This document shows positions 42,611 through 51,760 of a stretch of 64,000 nucleotides of DNA, piece by piece (the first letter of the stretch is position 1; every line of letters begins with the position of its first letter). The DNA comes from DASTFP01 sp963744345. GTDB lineage: Bacteria; Verrucomicrobiota; Verrucomicrobiia; Chthoniobacterales; Terrimicrobiaceae. The translations under genes and the position numbers were made by a program. The stretch is taken from the NCBI GenBank assembly GCA_963744345.1, contig CAVUTD010000008.1:62001-126000 (forward strand), in the 5' to 3' direction. Below the pieces are notes generated by a model. That model ran no database searches, had not been told where the DNA came from, and saw only the letters and a list, made by a program, of their open reading frames with translations.

Positions 42611-44497
42611 ATGAAGTTGCGGATGATAAAAGGCTCGCATCCGCGTTCCGTGAGCATTCGTTGGAGCCTGTTCACGAATCTTCTCATTTTGGTCGTGCTT
42701 ATCTCGGGAAGTTTGCTCCTTTACCGCATGGTTGGGGCGGGCAGGGCAATCCGCTCTCTCTCTGCATCTTTGTTCGAGCAGGTCGCCCGAGCCGCCGAGC
42801 ACGAACTCGCGACATTTTTCGCGCCGATCTCGAAATCGATCGAGATTGTGAGGGACTTGGGAACGCGCGGGGTGTTCTCGCCGGAGAATCTGCAAACAGC
42901 TAATGGCGTGCTGATCCCAGTTCTTTCAGCGATCCCGCAGATGACATCCATCAATACGGGTGACGCGAGCGGGAATACGTTCCTCTTGGTGAGGCACAAG
43001 AATCAGTGGCAAAGCGTTTTTTTGAAAGGAGGAGCGAGGCTGGCCGAATGGCAGCAAGTCGACGAGGTGGGAGGTGTCGTTAAGAAATGGACGGAAGAAA
43101 TTGACTTCGATCCGCGCACTCGGCCCTGGTACAAATTGGTCGAGGCTTGGTGGGATCAGGCGATTCACTGGACCGAGCCGTATGCGTTTCCGCCGAAAGG
43201 CGAACCCGGAATCACCGCGGCCGTGCGCGTAGATGGCCCCGAAGGACCTTACGTCCTGGCTTTCGATATCCTTCTCGAGGATCTCTCAAAATTCGCGCAG
43301 AGAATCAGTGTCCCTGGGAATGGTAAGGTGTTCGTCTTGACGAATGATGGTCGATTGCTGGTTCCGTCGCTAGAGCCTGGGCAGGATTTGCGCTCGCTTC
43401 TCCTTAAACGTCCCGAGGAACGCTCAATGTCCCTTGTCTCGGAAGGCGTCCGGCTATGGGATGAGCAAAAGACGATGGAACCCTTTCGCTTCAAGCAGGG
43501 CGGCGAAATCTGGTGGTGCGGATTCCGTCGCTACGATCTTGGGCTGGACCAGCGGTTTTGGATCGGTGTGCTTATTCCAGAGCGGAGCCTTGTCGGGGAA
43601 AACCTGCGTGATCGTCTCGCGTTGCTGCTGGTAACCCTGGTCGCGCTCGGAGTCGGGACGCTGATGGCCTTTTATCTCTCCCGTTCGTACAGTGAGCCTT
43701 TGCAGAAGCTGGTTGAGCACAGTTCGCGTCTGCAAACGCTTCGAACCGATGTTGAGGTCGATGTGAAATCCAAGATTTCGGAGGTCCGGCATTTGGCGGA
43801 AGCGCAGGAAAACATGCGCCGGGCACTTGACTCGTTCGCCCGCTACGTTCCGGTCGACGTGGTTCGCGAGTTACTCAGCCGGGGAGAGGCTGCGGAGATC
43901 GGCGGGCAAAATGCGGAGGTCACTGTGCTCTTCACAGACATCACCGGATTTACGACAATTGCGGAATCGATGAGCCCGGCCGATCTCACCCGACACATGT
44001 CGTCGTATTTCGATTCGATTGTTGATATTCTCCATTTCCATGGAGCGACGGTGGATAAATTTATCGGCGACTCGATCATGGCGTTCTGGGGTGCGCCCAA
44101 AGCGCTGCGAAATCATTCCCGTTCCGCGATCGAAGCGGTCATTGAAGTCCGCGAGTGGCTGGATGGGGCGAACGATCGTTGGCGCACTGAAGGTTTGCCC
44201 GCGCTACCCACGCGATTCGGACTGGCTTCCGGAGAGGTAACCGTCGGCAATGTCGGCGCCGTTCATCGTTTGAGCTACACGGCTCTCGGGGATCCGGTCA
44301 ACCTTGCCCAACGACTCGAGGCTCTCAATGCGCGGCTCAACACTTCAGTCCTCGTGGATGAAAATGTTCGCGATGGCGCCGGAGATGGATTTGCCTGGCG
44401 CGATGTGCAAGACGTGCAGATCAAGGGAAAGATCCTCTTGGTTCGCGTCTTCGAATTGCTCGGAAGACGCAAGACCGACGCGGACCTTGCGTCATAG
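42611..44497 (+). CDS. Membrane adenylate cyclase with extracytoplasmic sensor (class III)
   Basis: A membrane helix at 21-40 and another at about 335-355 flank a periplasmic sensor (about 45-330, double-Cache-like, with FDPRTRPWYK and KVFVLTNDGRLL). A short helical linker follows. The class III catalytic domain starts at about 435: metal Asp443 in FTDITGF and Asp487 in DKFIGDSIMAFWGAP, purine-selecting Lys483 and Asp561 (LGDPVN), and transition-state Asn564 and Arg568. Lys plus Asp indicates ATP rather than GTP. It should make cAMP in response to an external ligand. No cAMP receptor gene is nearby. The frame is intact. Confidence 0.9.
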   Translation: MKLRMIKGSHPRSVSIRWSLFTNLLILVVLISGSLLLYRMVGAGRAIRSLSASLFEQVARAAEHELATFFAPISKSIEIVRDLGTRGVFSPENLQTANGVLIPVLSAIPQMTSINTGDASGNTFLLVRHKNQWQSVFLKGGARLAEWQQVDEVGGVVKKWTEEIDFDPRTRPWYKLVEAWWDQAIHWTEPYAFPPKGEPGITAAVRVDGPEGPYVLAFDILLEDLSKFAQRISVPGNGKVFVLTNDGRLLVPSLEPGQDLRSLLLKRPEERSMSLVSEGVRLWDEQKTMEPFRFKQGGEIWWCGFRRYDLGLDQRFWIGVLIPERSLVGENLRDRLALLLVTLVALGVGTLMAFYLSRSYSEPLQKLVEHSSRLQTLRTDVEVDVKSKISEVRHLAEAQENMRRALDSFARYVPVDVVRELLSRGEAAEIGGQNAEVTVLFTDITGFTTIAESMSPADLTRHMSSYFDSIVDILHFHGATVDKFIGDSIMAFWGAPKALRNHSRSAIEAVIEVREWLDGANDRWRTEGLPALPTRFGLASGEVTVGNVGAVHRLSYTALGDPVNLAQRLEALNARLNTSVLVDENVRDGAGDGFAWRDVQDVQIKGKILLVRVFELLGRRKTDADLAS

Positions 44498-44577
44498 ACA
44501 GAGAAGGCATTTTTAGGACCATCCGATCGTTGAGAGCGTGAAGAAGCTTCACGTTGCTACTCGGTTGGGCAGGTCCA

Positions 44578-45115
44578 TCAGGAGGCGTGATTTGGCTCGC
44601 CTTGACTCTCTCGCGCCGGCGGGTCAGGGGCCGGCTCGAACCGGAATTCTTTGTGGCGGATATGTCCGCCCGCGTACGCGATATAGCCGCCCGCGCCCAA
44701 TGTCCCGACAGACAGCACCAGCGTCAAGATTGTCAGTGGCACCAGGGCCTTGGACCGCTTCCATTCCGCGCCCAGGGAAATGAGAGCCATCGCGCTCAAG
44801 GCGTAGAAGGCGTACGCGAGTTGCTCGCCACGGCGCTGGTGTTCCTCAAGCCATTTCCTGCCCTCGCTATCAGTCATGGTTTTCACACGGTTGTATCCCT
44901 GGCGCCCGTAGTGCATCACCGGCCAAGCCGAGCTTGCCGCAATGAAGAATAAGCATCAAAGAGCAGATTCGGGCTCTCCGGCTCCGCAAGGTCAAGGCGA
45001 TCGTGAGAGCTGCGAGCCCCAGGGCAACTCCGTAAACAGGAAGAGGGTTGAGGAGCACGTGCACGTACTCCGGTTGCTGCAGACCCTTCAGAAACGCTTC
45101 GAGCATTGTCGCCAA
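44578..45115 (-). CDS. Four-helix membrane protein (DUF2231-like), one frameshift
   Basis: The first frame gives MLEAFLKGLQQPEYVHVLLN, PLPVYGVALGLAALTIALTL and LMLIL, then a base change near 44935 leads into the second frame (SSAWPVMHYGRQGYNRVKTM, WLEEHQRRGEQLAYAFYALS, VPLTILTLVLSVGTLGAGGY, IAYAGGHIRHKEFRFEP). The joined product has four membrane helices and resembles DUF2231-type proteins (HP-L-N-xP motif, GGxxxYxxGG-like end), which are of unknown role. Only one indel is needed, so it may be a sequencing error. Confidence 0.6.
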
Positions 45116-45164
45116 ATGATAAGCTTACGTCTCGTCGCGTTCTCTTGAACAGCGGGACGCCCGG

Positions 45165-45545
45165 TTATTTTTTCACAATCTCAGCATTCTCGATCATGTT
45201 GAAGCCGTCGCGGGAAACGACCTTGCCTTTCACCGTTACCGTTTTCGCCGCAAGCGGCGCCAATTCTTCGTTCATTGGCTTGTGCTCGCCAACAAGAAGA
45301 TACGTCTTGCCCTCACTTTTGATGCCGACGGGTAACCCCATCTTGATGCACGTTTTGGCACACTCGGCATGTTCAGCACCAGACGAGCCCTCATCGATAT
45401 AGCAAACCATATCGACTACTTCGCCGGTCACGGTCGACTCTTCGCTCGAAGCGCCCTCATGTTTCTCCTCTTCGTGAGCGAGAACATTCGCAGCAGCGAG
45501 GGCAGCCGCTGCAGCCACCGATAAAATAATGTTTAGCTGTTTCAT
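45165..45545 (-). CDS. Small secreted hypothetical protein with conserved Cys
   Basis: The ATG at 45545 starts a signal peptide (MKQLNIILSVAAAAALAAAN, cleavage near VLAHE), so the longer frame to 45677 is not used. The mature part (about 103 residues) reads STVTGEVVDMVCYIDEGSSG, ECAKTCIKMGLPVGIKSEGK, TYLLVGEHKPMNEELAPLAA and KTVTVKGKVVSRDGFNMIEN, an OB-fold-like beta pattern with three cysteines that could bind metal. Similar proteins are widespread in acidobacterial/verrucomicrobial genomes without known function. Intact. Confidence 0.65.
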   Translation of the reverse strand: MKQLNIILSVAAAAALAAANVLAHEEEKHEGASSEESTVTGEVVDMVCYIDEGSSGAEHAECAKTCIKMGLPVGIKSEGKTYLLVGEHKPMNEELAPLAAKTVTVKGKVVSRDGFNMIENAEIVKK

Positions 45546-45681
45546 GGTCGAATTTACCATAGTTTCCACAAGGTGGAGATATCGATTGTGGCATGCGAGT
45601 TGTGCATCGTGAAGTCTCTCGGCAGAGTTCTTGTTCGTTGAGGCGACGGCATTGTACGCTGAGTTCTCGAGGATCAAGATT

Positions 45682-46938
45682 ATGCAGCCGGAACCTCAGG
45701 CGTCTCCTCGTAATCCTCCACCCGCCTGTTCCGCTTCCCACGGTGATTTCCTTTGCGAGCTCGAGCAATTTCGCGCATTCGGAACTCGCACTGAGGTGAC
45801 TCAGTTGGCCGTGGGCTCTTCTGAAAGCATTCCGGTCCTTACGAACGAGTTTTGGACGTCCAGACAACGAGCTGCGGGCTCCCTGCACGAAGTGTCGTAC
45901 CGGGCGTGCTTTAAGCCTCAGCTACCGCGCTTCTTCATCGAGCGGCTCACGCGACCAGGCGATCTCGTTTATGATCCATTTATGGGACGGGGGACGACTT
46001 TGCTGGAGGCAATCTTTCTGGGCCGGCGGGGAGCCGGGTGTGATGTCAGCCCGCTCAGCGCCATTTTATTGACGCCGCGTCTGGCTCCGCCAAGTCTGGA
46101 GCAGATCCATCGGCGCCTGAATGAAATCAATTTGAGCTACGAGGGGATATTGCCGGACGACCTTCTCGTTTTCTTCCATCCCGAAACCTTGCGGCAAATT
46201 TGCGCCCTTCGTGCGGAGTTGCGCGAAAGCCGATCACCCGTCGATCGATGGATTCGGATGGTGGCGACCAATCGGCTGACCGGGCATTCCAGAGGCTTTT
46301 TTTCCGTCTACACGATGCCGCCAAATCAAGCTGTTTCGATCGAGAGCCAACGCCGAATCAATGAACAGCGGAAGCAAGTACCCGACATGCGCGACGTTTC
46401 CGCGCTCATCTTACGGAAGAGCCGATCGCTTTTAGCCGGAGTTTCCCAGTCCGAGCGCAATTCCCTCTCGGCCCTGGGTTCGAAGTCGATTGTGCTGACC
46501 GGATCGTGCGATAACACACCGGCGATTGCCGATGAAAGCGTCGCTCTGGTGGTAACTTCACCGCCCTTCCTCGACGTTGTCGACTACAAGACGGACAATT
46601 GGCTCCGTTGTTGGTTCAATGACATCGATCCAGAATCGATCGAGCTGTGGATGTTCAAGCGTCTTGATGAATGGTCGCAGCACATAACGGCGGTTTTCCA
46701 TGAGCTGCATCGACTGCTGAAGCCTGGTGGATACGTCGCCTTCGAGGTTGGTGAGGTCCGCAGGGGCCGGCTAAGACTCGAGGACTTTGTTATTCCCGCG
46801 GCGAAGCAGGCGGGGTTGACACCTACTCTGGTCCTCGTTAATTGGCAGACTTTCACCAAGACCTCGAATTGCTGGGGCGTTGGCAACATGAGCAAGGGCA
46901 CAAATACCAATCGCGTGGTCCTGCTCCGCAGAGGGTGA
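45682..46938 (+). CDS. Solitary DNA methyltransferase (N4-cytosine/N6-adenine type)
   Basis: The 418-residue protein has the SAM motif VYDPFMGRGTTLLEAIFLG at 97-115 and the catalytic motif TSPPFLDVVDY at 292-302, the SPP form often found in N4-cytosine enzymes. Motif I comes before motif IV with nearly 190 residues between, an alpha-like order with room for a target-recognition domain (about 140-280). KPGGYVAFEVGEVRRG and the TFTKTSNCWGVGN tail complete the fold. No restriction enzyme gene is adjacent, so it is probably an orphan epigenetic or maintenance enzyme. A TTG at 45631 would add 17 residues. Intact. Confidence 0.8.
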   Translation: MQPEPQASPRNPPPACSASHGDFLCELEQFRAFGTRTEVTQLAVGSSESIPVLTNEFWTSRQRAAGSLHEVSYRACFKPQLPRFFIERLTRPGDLVYDPFMGRGTTLLEAIFLGRRGAGCDVSPLSAILLTPRLAPPSLEQIHRRLNEINLSYEGILPDDLLVFFHPETLRQICALRAELRESRSPVDRWIRMVATNRLTGHSRGFFSVYTMPPNQAVSIESQRRINEQRKQVPDMRDVSALILRKSRSLLAGVSQSERNSLSALGSKSIVLTGSCDNTPAIADESVALVVTSPPFLDVVDYKTDNWLRCWFNDIDPESIELWMFKRLDEWSQHITAVFHELHRLLKPGGYVAFEVGEVRRGRLRLEDFVIPAAKQAGLTPTLVLVNWQTFTKTSNCWGVGNMSKGTNTNRVVLLRRG

Positions 46939-47082
46939 GCTTAGGGGCCGCCAACCGACGCGGTTAGGATGGGATCCGAAAAAGTCGTAGCCTCAGTTTT
47001 GATCATCGTCTAACCTCAGCCGTGAGGTGTCGCCTGCAGATACCTCAACCATTTAACTGAACTCACCAGATGCCAGGTCCTC

Positions 47083-47763
47083 ATGAAGCGCTCGAAGCCG
47101 AAGGCGATTCTCTTTGATTTCGGCGGCACTTTGGACTCCGATGGCATCCCCTGGAAAGAGCGCTTCTACGCGCTTTATCATCAGGTGGGAATCGACTGGG
47201 ATCTCGTCAGCTTCGAGAGATTTTTCTATGCATCAGACGACTCGCTGACCGAGGAGAGGCTGGGCGAGGTGGGGTACGAGGCGATGCTCTTCGAGCACGT
47301 CTGCCGGGTTCTGCGCAACGGCGATCGGTATAACAGGCTGCTGGCCGGCCGCATTTCCCGAGACTTCTATTCAGATTCCCTTTACTACTTGCAGCGAAAC
47401 AAGGCGCTGCTTCAGCGACTTTCAGAGCATTATCGCTTGGGGATTGTCTCCAATTTCTATGGGAACCTTGATTTCCTTTGTGGAGAGATTGGCTATGCCG
47501 AGGTTTTTAGCGTTATCATCGATTCGGCCCGAATCGGCTTCGCCAAGCCGCATGCGTCAATTTTTCGAAGTGCTCTGGAGCGTCTGGACTGCGTGCCGGA
47601 GAAAGCGATTTTCGTCGGTGACAATCCGACGCGCGATATGGCGGGAGCACGAGCGCTGTCGATGCCGCACATCTGGTTGAACGCCAATTCGGACCTGAAA
47701 CCTTGCTGCGAAGGTGATCCGGTCATTCGATCACTCGTCGAGCTCGAGCATATTCTGCTATGA
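47083..47763 (+). CDS. HAD-family phosphatase, first gene of phosphodiester operon
   Basis: MKRSKPKAILFDFGGTLDSD places nucleophile Asp12 in the HAD motif (DxGGTxD). Later motifs are Ser/Asn in LGIVSNFYGNLDF, Lys in RIGFAKPHASIFRSAL and the acidic pair in FVGDNPTRDMAGA. It is a HAD subfamily I enzyme of 226 residues with a helical cap. Its stop overlaps the nucleotidyltransferase start by four bases (ATGA), so it belongs to the operon. It probably dephosphorylates an intermediate or product of that pathway. Confidence 0.88.
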   Translation: MKRSKPKAILFDFGGTLDSDGIPWKERFYALYHQVGIDWDLVSFERFFYASDDSLTEERLGEVGYEAMLFEHVCRVLRNGDRYNRLLAGRISRDFYSDSLYYLQRNKALLQRLSEHYRLGIVSNFYGNLDFLCGEIGYAEVFSVIIDSARIGFAKPHASIFRSALERLDCVPEKAIFVGDNPTRDMAGARALSMPHIWLNANSDLKPCCEGDPVIRSLVELEHILL

Positions 47764-48461
47764 TTGAGTCAGCTGGGATCATTGCGGCGGGAGAAGGCCT
47801 TCGCCTGAAAGAAGCGGGAGTTCGAATTCACAAGCCACTGATTCCTATTGCGGGTTTTCCCCTGATCGGACACAGGCTGCGACAGTTTGTAGAGTCCGGC
47901 ATTCAAAGCGCAGTGATCATTTTCAATGAGGGGCAGCAGGAATGCGCCGATTGGGTGCGAAAGCATTTCCCCGCGATCGATCTTCACATCTTGATCAAAT
48001 CGACAAAGTCTTCGTTCGAGAGCTTTTGGCGAGTTGGCCGGGCTCTGGGCCCTGGCAGGCACCTCATCTCCACAGTCGATGCGATCTGCTCGTCCGACGA
48101 CTGGCACAAGATGCTGAATTCCAAAGCTCCATTGCTGCGCGAGATACTCCTGGGCGTCACATCGTTCGTGCACGACGAGAAGCCGCTTTGGGTCAGGACT
48201 GCGCCAGGCAGTTTCAAGATTGTAGAAATCGGAGGAGGAGCCGATGACTACGCAACCGCGGGCCTTTACGCGGTCGACGAGAGTGTCTTCGAGAGGACGT
48301 TAAGAGAGGATATCTCTTCGTTGCGCGTTTTTCTCCGAGAACTCCTTCGAGAAGGCTTTCCGGTGAGAGCGGTGCCGCTTGCAGACGTCATCGACGTGGA
48401 TACGGTTGCCGACATTCAGCTTGCGGAACAATTCTTAGCCCGGCATGGGAGGTCCTTTTGA
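47760..48461 (+). CDS. Nucleotidyltransferase (sugar/alditol-phosphate CTP or NTP transferase-like)
   Basis: The 233-residue protein starts AGIIAAGEGLRLKEAGVRIH and KPLIPIAGFPLIG, the NTP_transferase motif GxGxRL..KPL. STVDAICS carries the metal Asp, and DDYATAGLYAVDES and VIDVDTVADIQLAEQFL follow the pattern of LicC/inositol-phosphate cytidylyltransferases. It should activate a phospho-alcohol as an NDP (likely CDP) derivative for the CDP-alcohol phosphotransferase further down. Start and stop overlap its neighbours by four bases each. Confidence 0.85.
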   Translation: MIESAGIIAAGEGLRLKEAGVRIHKPLIPIAGFPLIGHRLRQFVESGIQSAVIIFNEGQQECADWVRKHFPAIDLHILIKSTKSSFESFWRVGRALGPGRHLISTVDAICSSDDWHKMLNSKAPLLREILLGVTSFVHDEKPLWVRTAPGSFKIVEIGGGADDYATAGLYAVDESVFERTLREDISSLRVFLRELLREGFPVRAVPLADVIDVDTVADIQLAEQFLARHGRSF

Positions 48462-49318
48462 TCTCCCGTTCGGTGCTCGGAATTTTTCGAGAGGCGCTCC
48501 ATTCTCCCGGGAGGCTTTTCGATGATTTTGAGATCCTTCGCTTGACGGGAGAACGGCTGCGCTCCGAAGGGCTGGAGATTGAATTTCTCAGGCCTGAACA
48601 AGCCGTCCGTTCTGATCGGTGGTCACAAGGACCGCTCCCGGAGATCGTGTTTACCATGTGCGAGCAGGAGCGAATGCTGAAGCCGCTCAGCGAATGGGAA
48701 CGGCGCGGAACAGTTGTGATCAACTCCGTCAAAGCCATTCGCAATACTTATCGCAACCGCATGATTCCGCTGTTGTCGTCCAGTGGGGTGCTCTTTCCAA
48801 GGAGTGAGCTCGTTCTCACCGTGGCGCCGTTTCAAGTAAGGAGCTGTTTTCCGGGGGAGGTTGGCGTTGAACCGCTCTGGATCAAGCGCGGTGACGTTCA
48901 CAACACGCAGGAAGGTGACGTGTCCCTGGCGCGATCGGCCGACGAGATCCGCCGGCTCCTCAAGGCATTTCAATCGCGCGGCGTGGCCCGAGCGGCCGTC
49001 CAAGAGCACATCAATGGCGACTTGGTCAAACTCTACGGCGTTGGCCAATCTGGAGAGACGTGGTTCAGGTGGTTCTACCACAAGGAGCAACAACTGAAGC
49101 GTTATCCATTCTCAGAGCGAGCGCTGAGGGAGTTATTTTTCACGGCGGCCAAGATTCTGGACCTTGAGGTTTTCGGGGGCGACGCAGTCGTCACGGCGGA
49201 AGGCTCGATTTACCTCATCGACATCAATGCCTGGCCGAGCTTTGCTCTGTTTCGCAAGGAAGCTTCTCAGGCGATCGCCCGCCACATTCTTTCCAGGATT
49301 TCGGATCCGGTCTTATAG
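48458..49318 (+). CDS. ATP-grasp ligase
   Basis: A TTG at 48458 is used: GGGAGG lies five bases before it and the frame overlaps the previous stop by four bases. The 286-residue protein shows the ATP-grasp pattern: NSVKAIRNTYRNRMIPLLSS, ATP-binding Lys in PLWIKRGDVHNTQEGDVS, VQEHINGDLVKLYGVG, then the metal site in LEVFGGDAVVTAEGSIYLID and INAWPSF. Such ligases join a carboxylate to an amine (or similar) using ATP. In this operon it probably adds an amino acid or other acid to the amino group made by the aminotransferase. Confidence 0.85.
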   Translation: MISRSVLGIFREALHSPGRLFDDFEILRLTGERLRSEGLEIEFLRPEQAVRSDRWSQGPLPEIVFTMCEQERMLKPLSEWERRGTVVINSVKAIRNTYRNRMIPLLSSSGVLFPRSELVLTVAPFQVRSCFPGEVGVEPLWIKRGDVHNTQEGDVSLARSADEIRRLLKAFQSRGVARAAVQEHINGDLVKLYGVGQSGETWFRWFYHKEQQLKRYPFSERALRELFFTAAKILDLEVFGGDAVVTAEGSIYLIDINAWPSFALFRKEASQAIARHILSRISDPVL

Positions 49319-49345
49319 CTCATTGCAGGATGAACGAACTTCCCG

Positions 49346-50699
49346 GTGGAGAATCGCTGGCTCGCTCACGACAATAGGCGCAAAGAGACGCTGAAATCGC
49401 GGCGGATTTTCGAGGAGGAGCAAAAATTTCTTTCTCCCGGATTTCAGGGAATCGCGCTTTACTCCGGGATCGCAGTTGCCCGAGGGCCGCAATGAGATCG
49501 TCACCGACGAGGATGGGAATGAATACATCGACTTTGTTTCAGGAATTGGCGTCGGAAGCGTCGGCCACTGTCACCCACGTTATGTCGCCGCGCTGAAGAA
49601 GCAGATTGACGAGGTGACCTTCTCGAGCTTCACAACCGAGGTGCGGATGAAGTTTTTGCGCCGGCTGGCTTCACTGCTGCCGAAGCCGTTAAGCCATATC
49701 CAGCTTTTCTCAGCCGGTGCGGAGGCAGTCGAGGCGGCTTTCCGGCTGGCCAAGTCTGTGACGAAGAAATTCGAGTTCGTCGGATTTTGGGGCGGATTTC
49801 ACGGCAAGACCGGGGGAGTTTTGGGCCTGGTGGGTAACGAGTTCAAAAAGGATCTCGGCCCCTTCATGCCGGGCCTCTACCTTTCGCCCTTCGCGTATTG
49901 CTATAGGTGCCCACTGAAATTGCAATATCCCTCATGCGGATTGGCCTGCGCTGATCATTTGCGAGAAGTCATCAAGAGGCAAACTCAACACCAGGTGGCC
50001 GCGGTTATCGTTGAACCGATTCAAGGCACCGCCGGCAACATCGTTCCGCCTCCGGGATTTCTATCCGCCATTCAAGCGATCGCCAAGGAATTCGGCGCTC
50101 TATTGATCTCGGATGAAATGCAAACCGGTTTTGGTCGAGTGGGTGCGATGTGGGGCTTCGAGCACGATAACCTCTCGCCAGACATCCTGACGGTGGGTAA
50201 GGGAATGGGCGGGGGATTCCCGCTGAGCGGGGTCATTTCAACGCAAGAATATTGCAACATAACTCCCTACTCTCTCCCCTCTGGTAATTCTTCCAGTTAC
50301 GGAGGTAATCCCCTCGCCGCGGCGGCTGGCTTGGCCACTTTGGAAATTATCTTGGAGGAAAAGCTGGTTGAAAATGCCCGCAAGGTTGGAGACGCCCTGT
50401 TGAAGACCTTCAAGAGCTTTGAGGAGCGCTTCGAATTCGTGGGCGAAGTTCGCGGGCGCGGACTAATGATCGGCATTGAATTGGTGAAGGACAAGAAAAC
50501 CAGGGAGCCGATCGACAAGAAGACGTCCCACAGAGTTTTTCACGATTGTTTGAAACGGGGATTGCTTTCCATGAGTTACTCCAATCCTATCCGCATTATT
50601 CCCCCATTAACGATTTCTGAAAAGTCCGCCATGCAAGCAGCTGCCATCCTTGAGGAAGTCTTCACAGTCATTCAGCAAGATGGTTCCTACAAAAAATAG
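49346..50699 (+). CDS. Class III PLP aminotransferase, one N-terminal frameshift
   Basis: The natural N-terminus (VENRWLAHDNRRKETLKSRR, then FQGIALYSGIAVARG) lies in a frame from a GTG at 49346. A base change near 49485 leads to the frame running from TTG 49476 to 50699. It contains all class III motifs: GNEYIDFVSGIGVGSVGHCH, SAGAEAVEAAFRLAK, VEPIQGTAGNIVPPPGFL, Asp in LLISDEMQTGFGRVG, and PLP Lys in LTVGKGMGGGFPLSGV. The enzyme should transaminate an aldehyde or ketone with glutamate or similar. One indel from intact; the tight operon suggests it is functional. Confidence 0.85.
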
Positions 50700-50740
50700 C
50701 CGCGACGACTTCCTGTCGGAGATCTTAAAACCTTCTTGGC

Positions 50741-51760
50741 ATGTATAGAGGCGCAATCATTGGACTGGGAAATGTCGGACTAGCAGGGCATTTGCCCGCT
50801 TGGCAGAGCTGTTCAGAATTTCAAATTGTCGCGGGCGTCGATCCTTTGCAGGTGCGACGGGAGTTTTTCATGCGGGCGATGCCGGAAGCGGCCAACTTCG
50901 CCTCGATTTCGGAGTTGCCGCAGCAGTTGGATTTTGTCGATATCTGCACTCCGCCGAATACACATTTTGAGCTTGCCCGTTTCGCGCTCGAACGCGGGCG
51001 GCACGTTCTCTGCGAGAAACCGCTGGTGCTCTCACGAGAGCAGTTCGATCAAATCGAGCATTTGGCAACGGTAAATCAACGTGTGCTCTGTACTGTGCAC
51101 AATTGGAAGTTCGCTCCGATTTTTCGCAAGGTGAGCGAGATCCTGCACGGCGGCACGCTCGGCGATATTCGCTATTGCGCCTGGAATGTGCTGCGGGGCG
51201 GACCGTCCAAAACGATGGAACCTGAAAACTGGCGCCTGAATCCCCGCATGGCTGGCGGAGGGATCTTAGTCGATCATGGTTGGCATGCGTTTTACCTCGT
51301 CTTGGAATGGCTTTGTTTGCAGCCTGTCGGGGTGCAAGCTTCTCTGGAAAACCGCCGGTATACCGATTGGCAGGTGGAAGATACTGCCACTGTAAGGATT
51401 CAATTTGAGAGCCCAAACAGCCATTCGCCGATCGCCGATATCTTCTTGACGTGGACTTCTAACACGCGCCGCAACTGGGGAGTGATTGAAGGAAGTTTGG
51501 CCCGGCTGAGAATCGACGACGACGTTCTGCGCTTGAATCATAAGGATGGAAACGCGGAAACGTTTAGATTTGATTCCAAGCTGTCGATGAGCTCGCATCA
51601 TACCGATTGGTTCGAGTCCGTCGCCCGGGAATTCGGCGGAGAGCTCAGGAACCTGTCACTCCGAGGGGCAAACTTGCGAATGGCTCAACAGTGTCTTGAT
51701 CTGATTGAACGGTCGAAGGCAGCAAACCGGGAACAGGATTTTCTTCCCGTAGTCGCATGA
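50741..51760 (+). CDS. Gfo/Idh/MocA-family NAD(P) oxidoreductase
   Basis: The 339-residue protein has the Rossmann start YRGAIIGLGNVGLAGHLPAW, the substrate-side motif HVLCEKPLVLS (EKP) and the catalytic segment GGGILVDHGWHAFYLVLEWL, with Asp and His as in inositol dehydrogenase-like enzymes. It should oxidise a sugar or cyclitol hydroxyl to a ketone, which the aminotransferase in front of it could then aminate. Its stop overlaps the next start (ATGA at 51757). Intact. Confidence 0.88.
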   Translation: MYRGAIIGLGNVGLAGHLPAWQSCSEFQIVAGVDPLQVRREFFMRAMPEAANFASISELPQQLDFVDICTPPNTHFELARFALERGRHVLCEKPLVLSREQFDQIEHLATVNQRVLCTVHNWKFAPIFRKVSEILHGGTLGDIRYCAWNVLRGGPSKTMEPENWRLNPRMAGGGILVDHGWHAFYLVLEWLCLQPVGVQASLENRRYTDWQVEDTATVRIQFESPNSHSPIADIFLTWTSNTRRNWGVIEGSLARLRIDDDVLRLNHKDGNAETFRFDSKLSMSSHHTDWFESVAREFGGELRNLSLRGANLRMAQQCLDLIERSKAANREQDFLPVVA

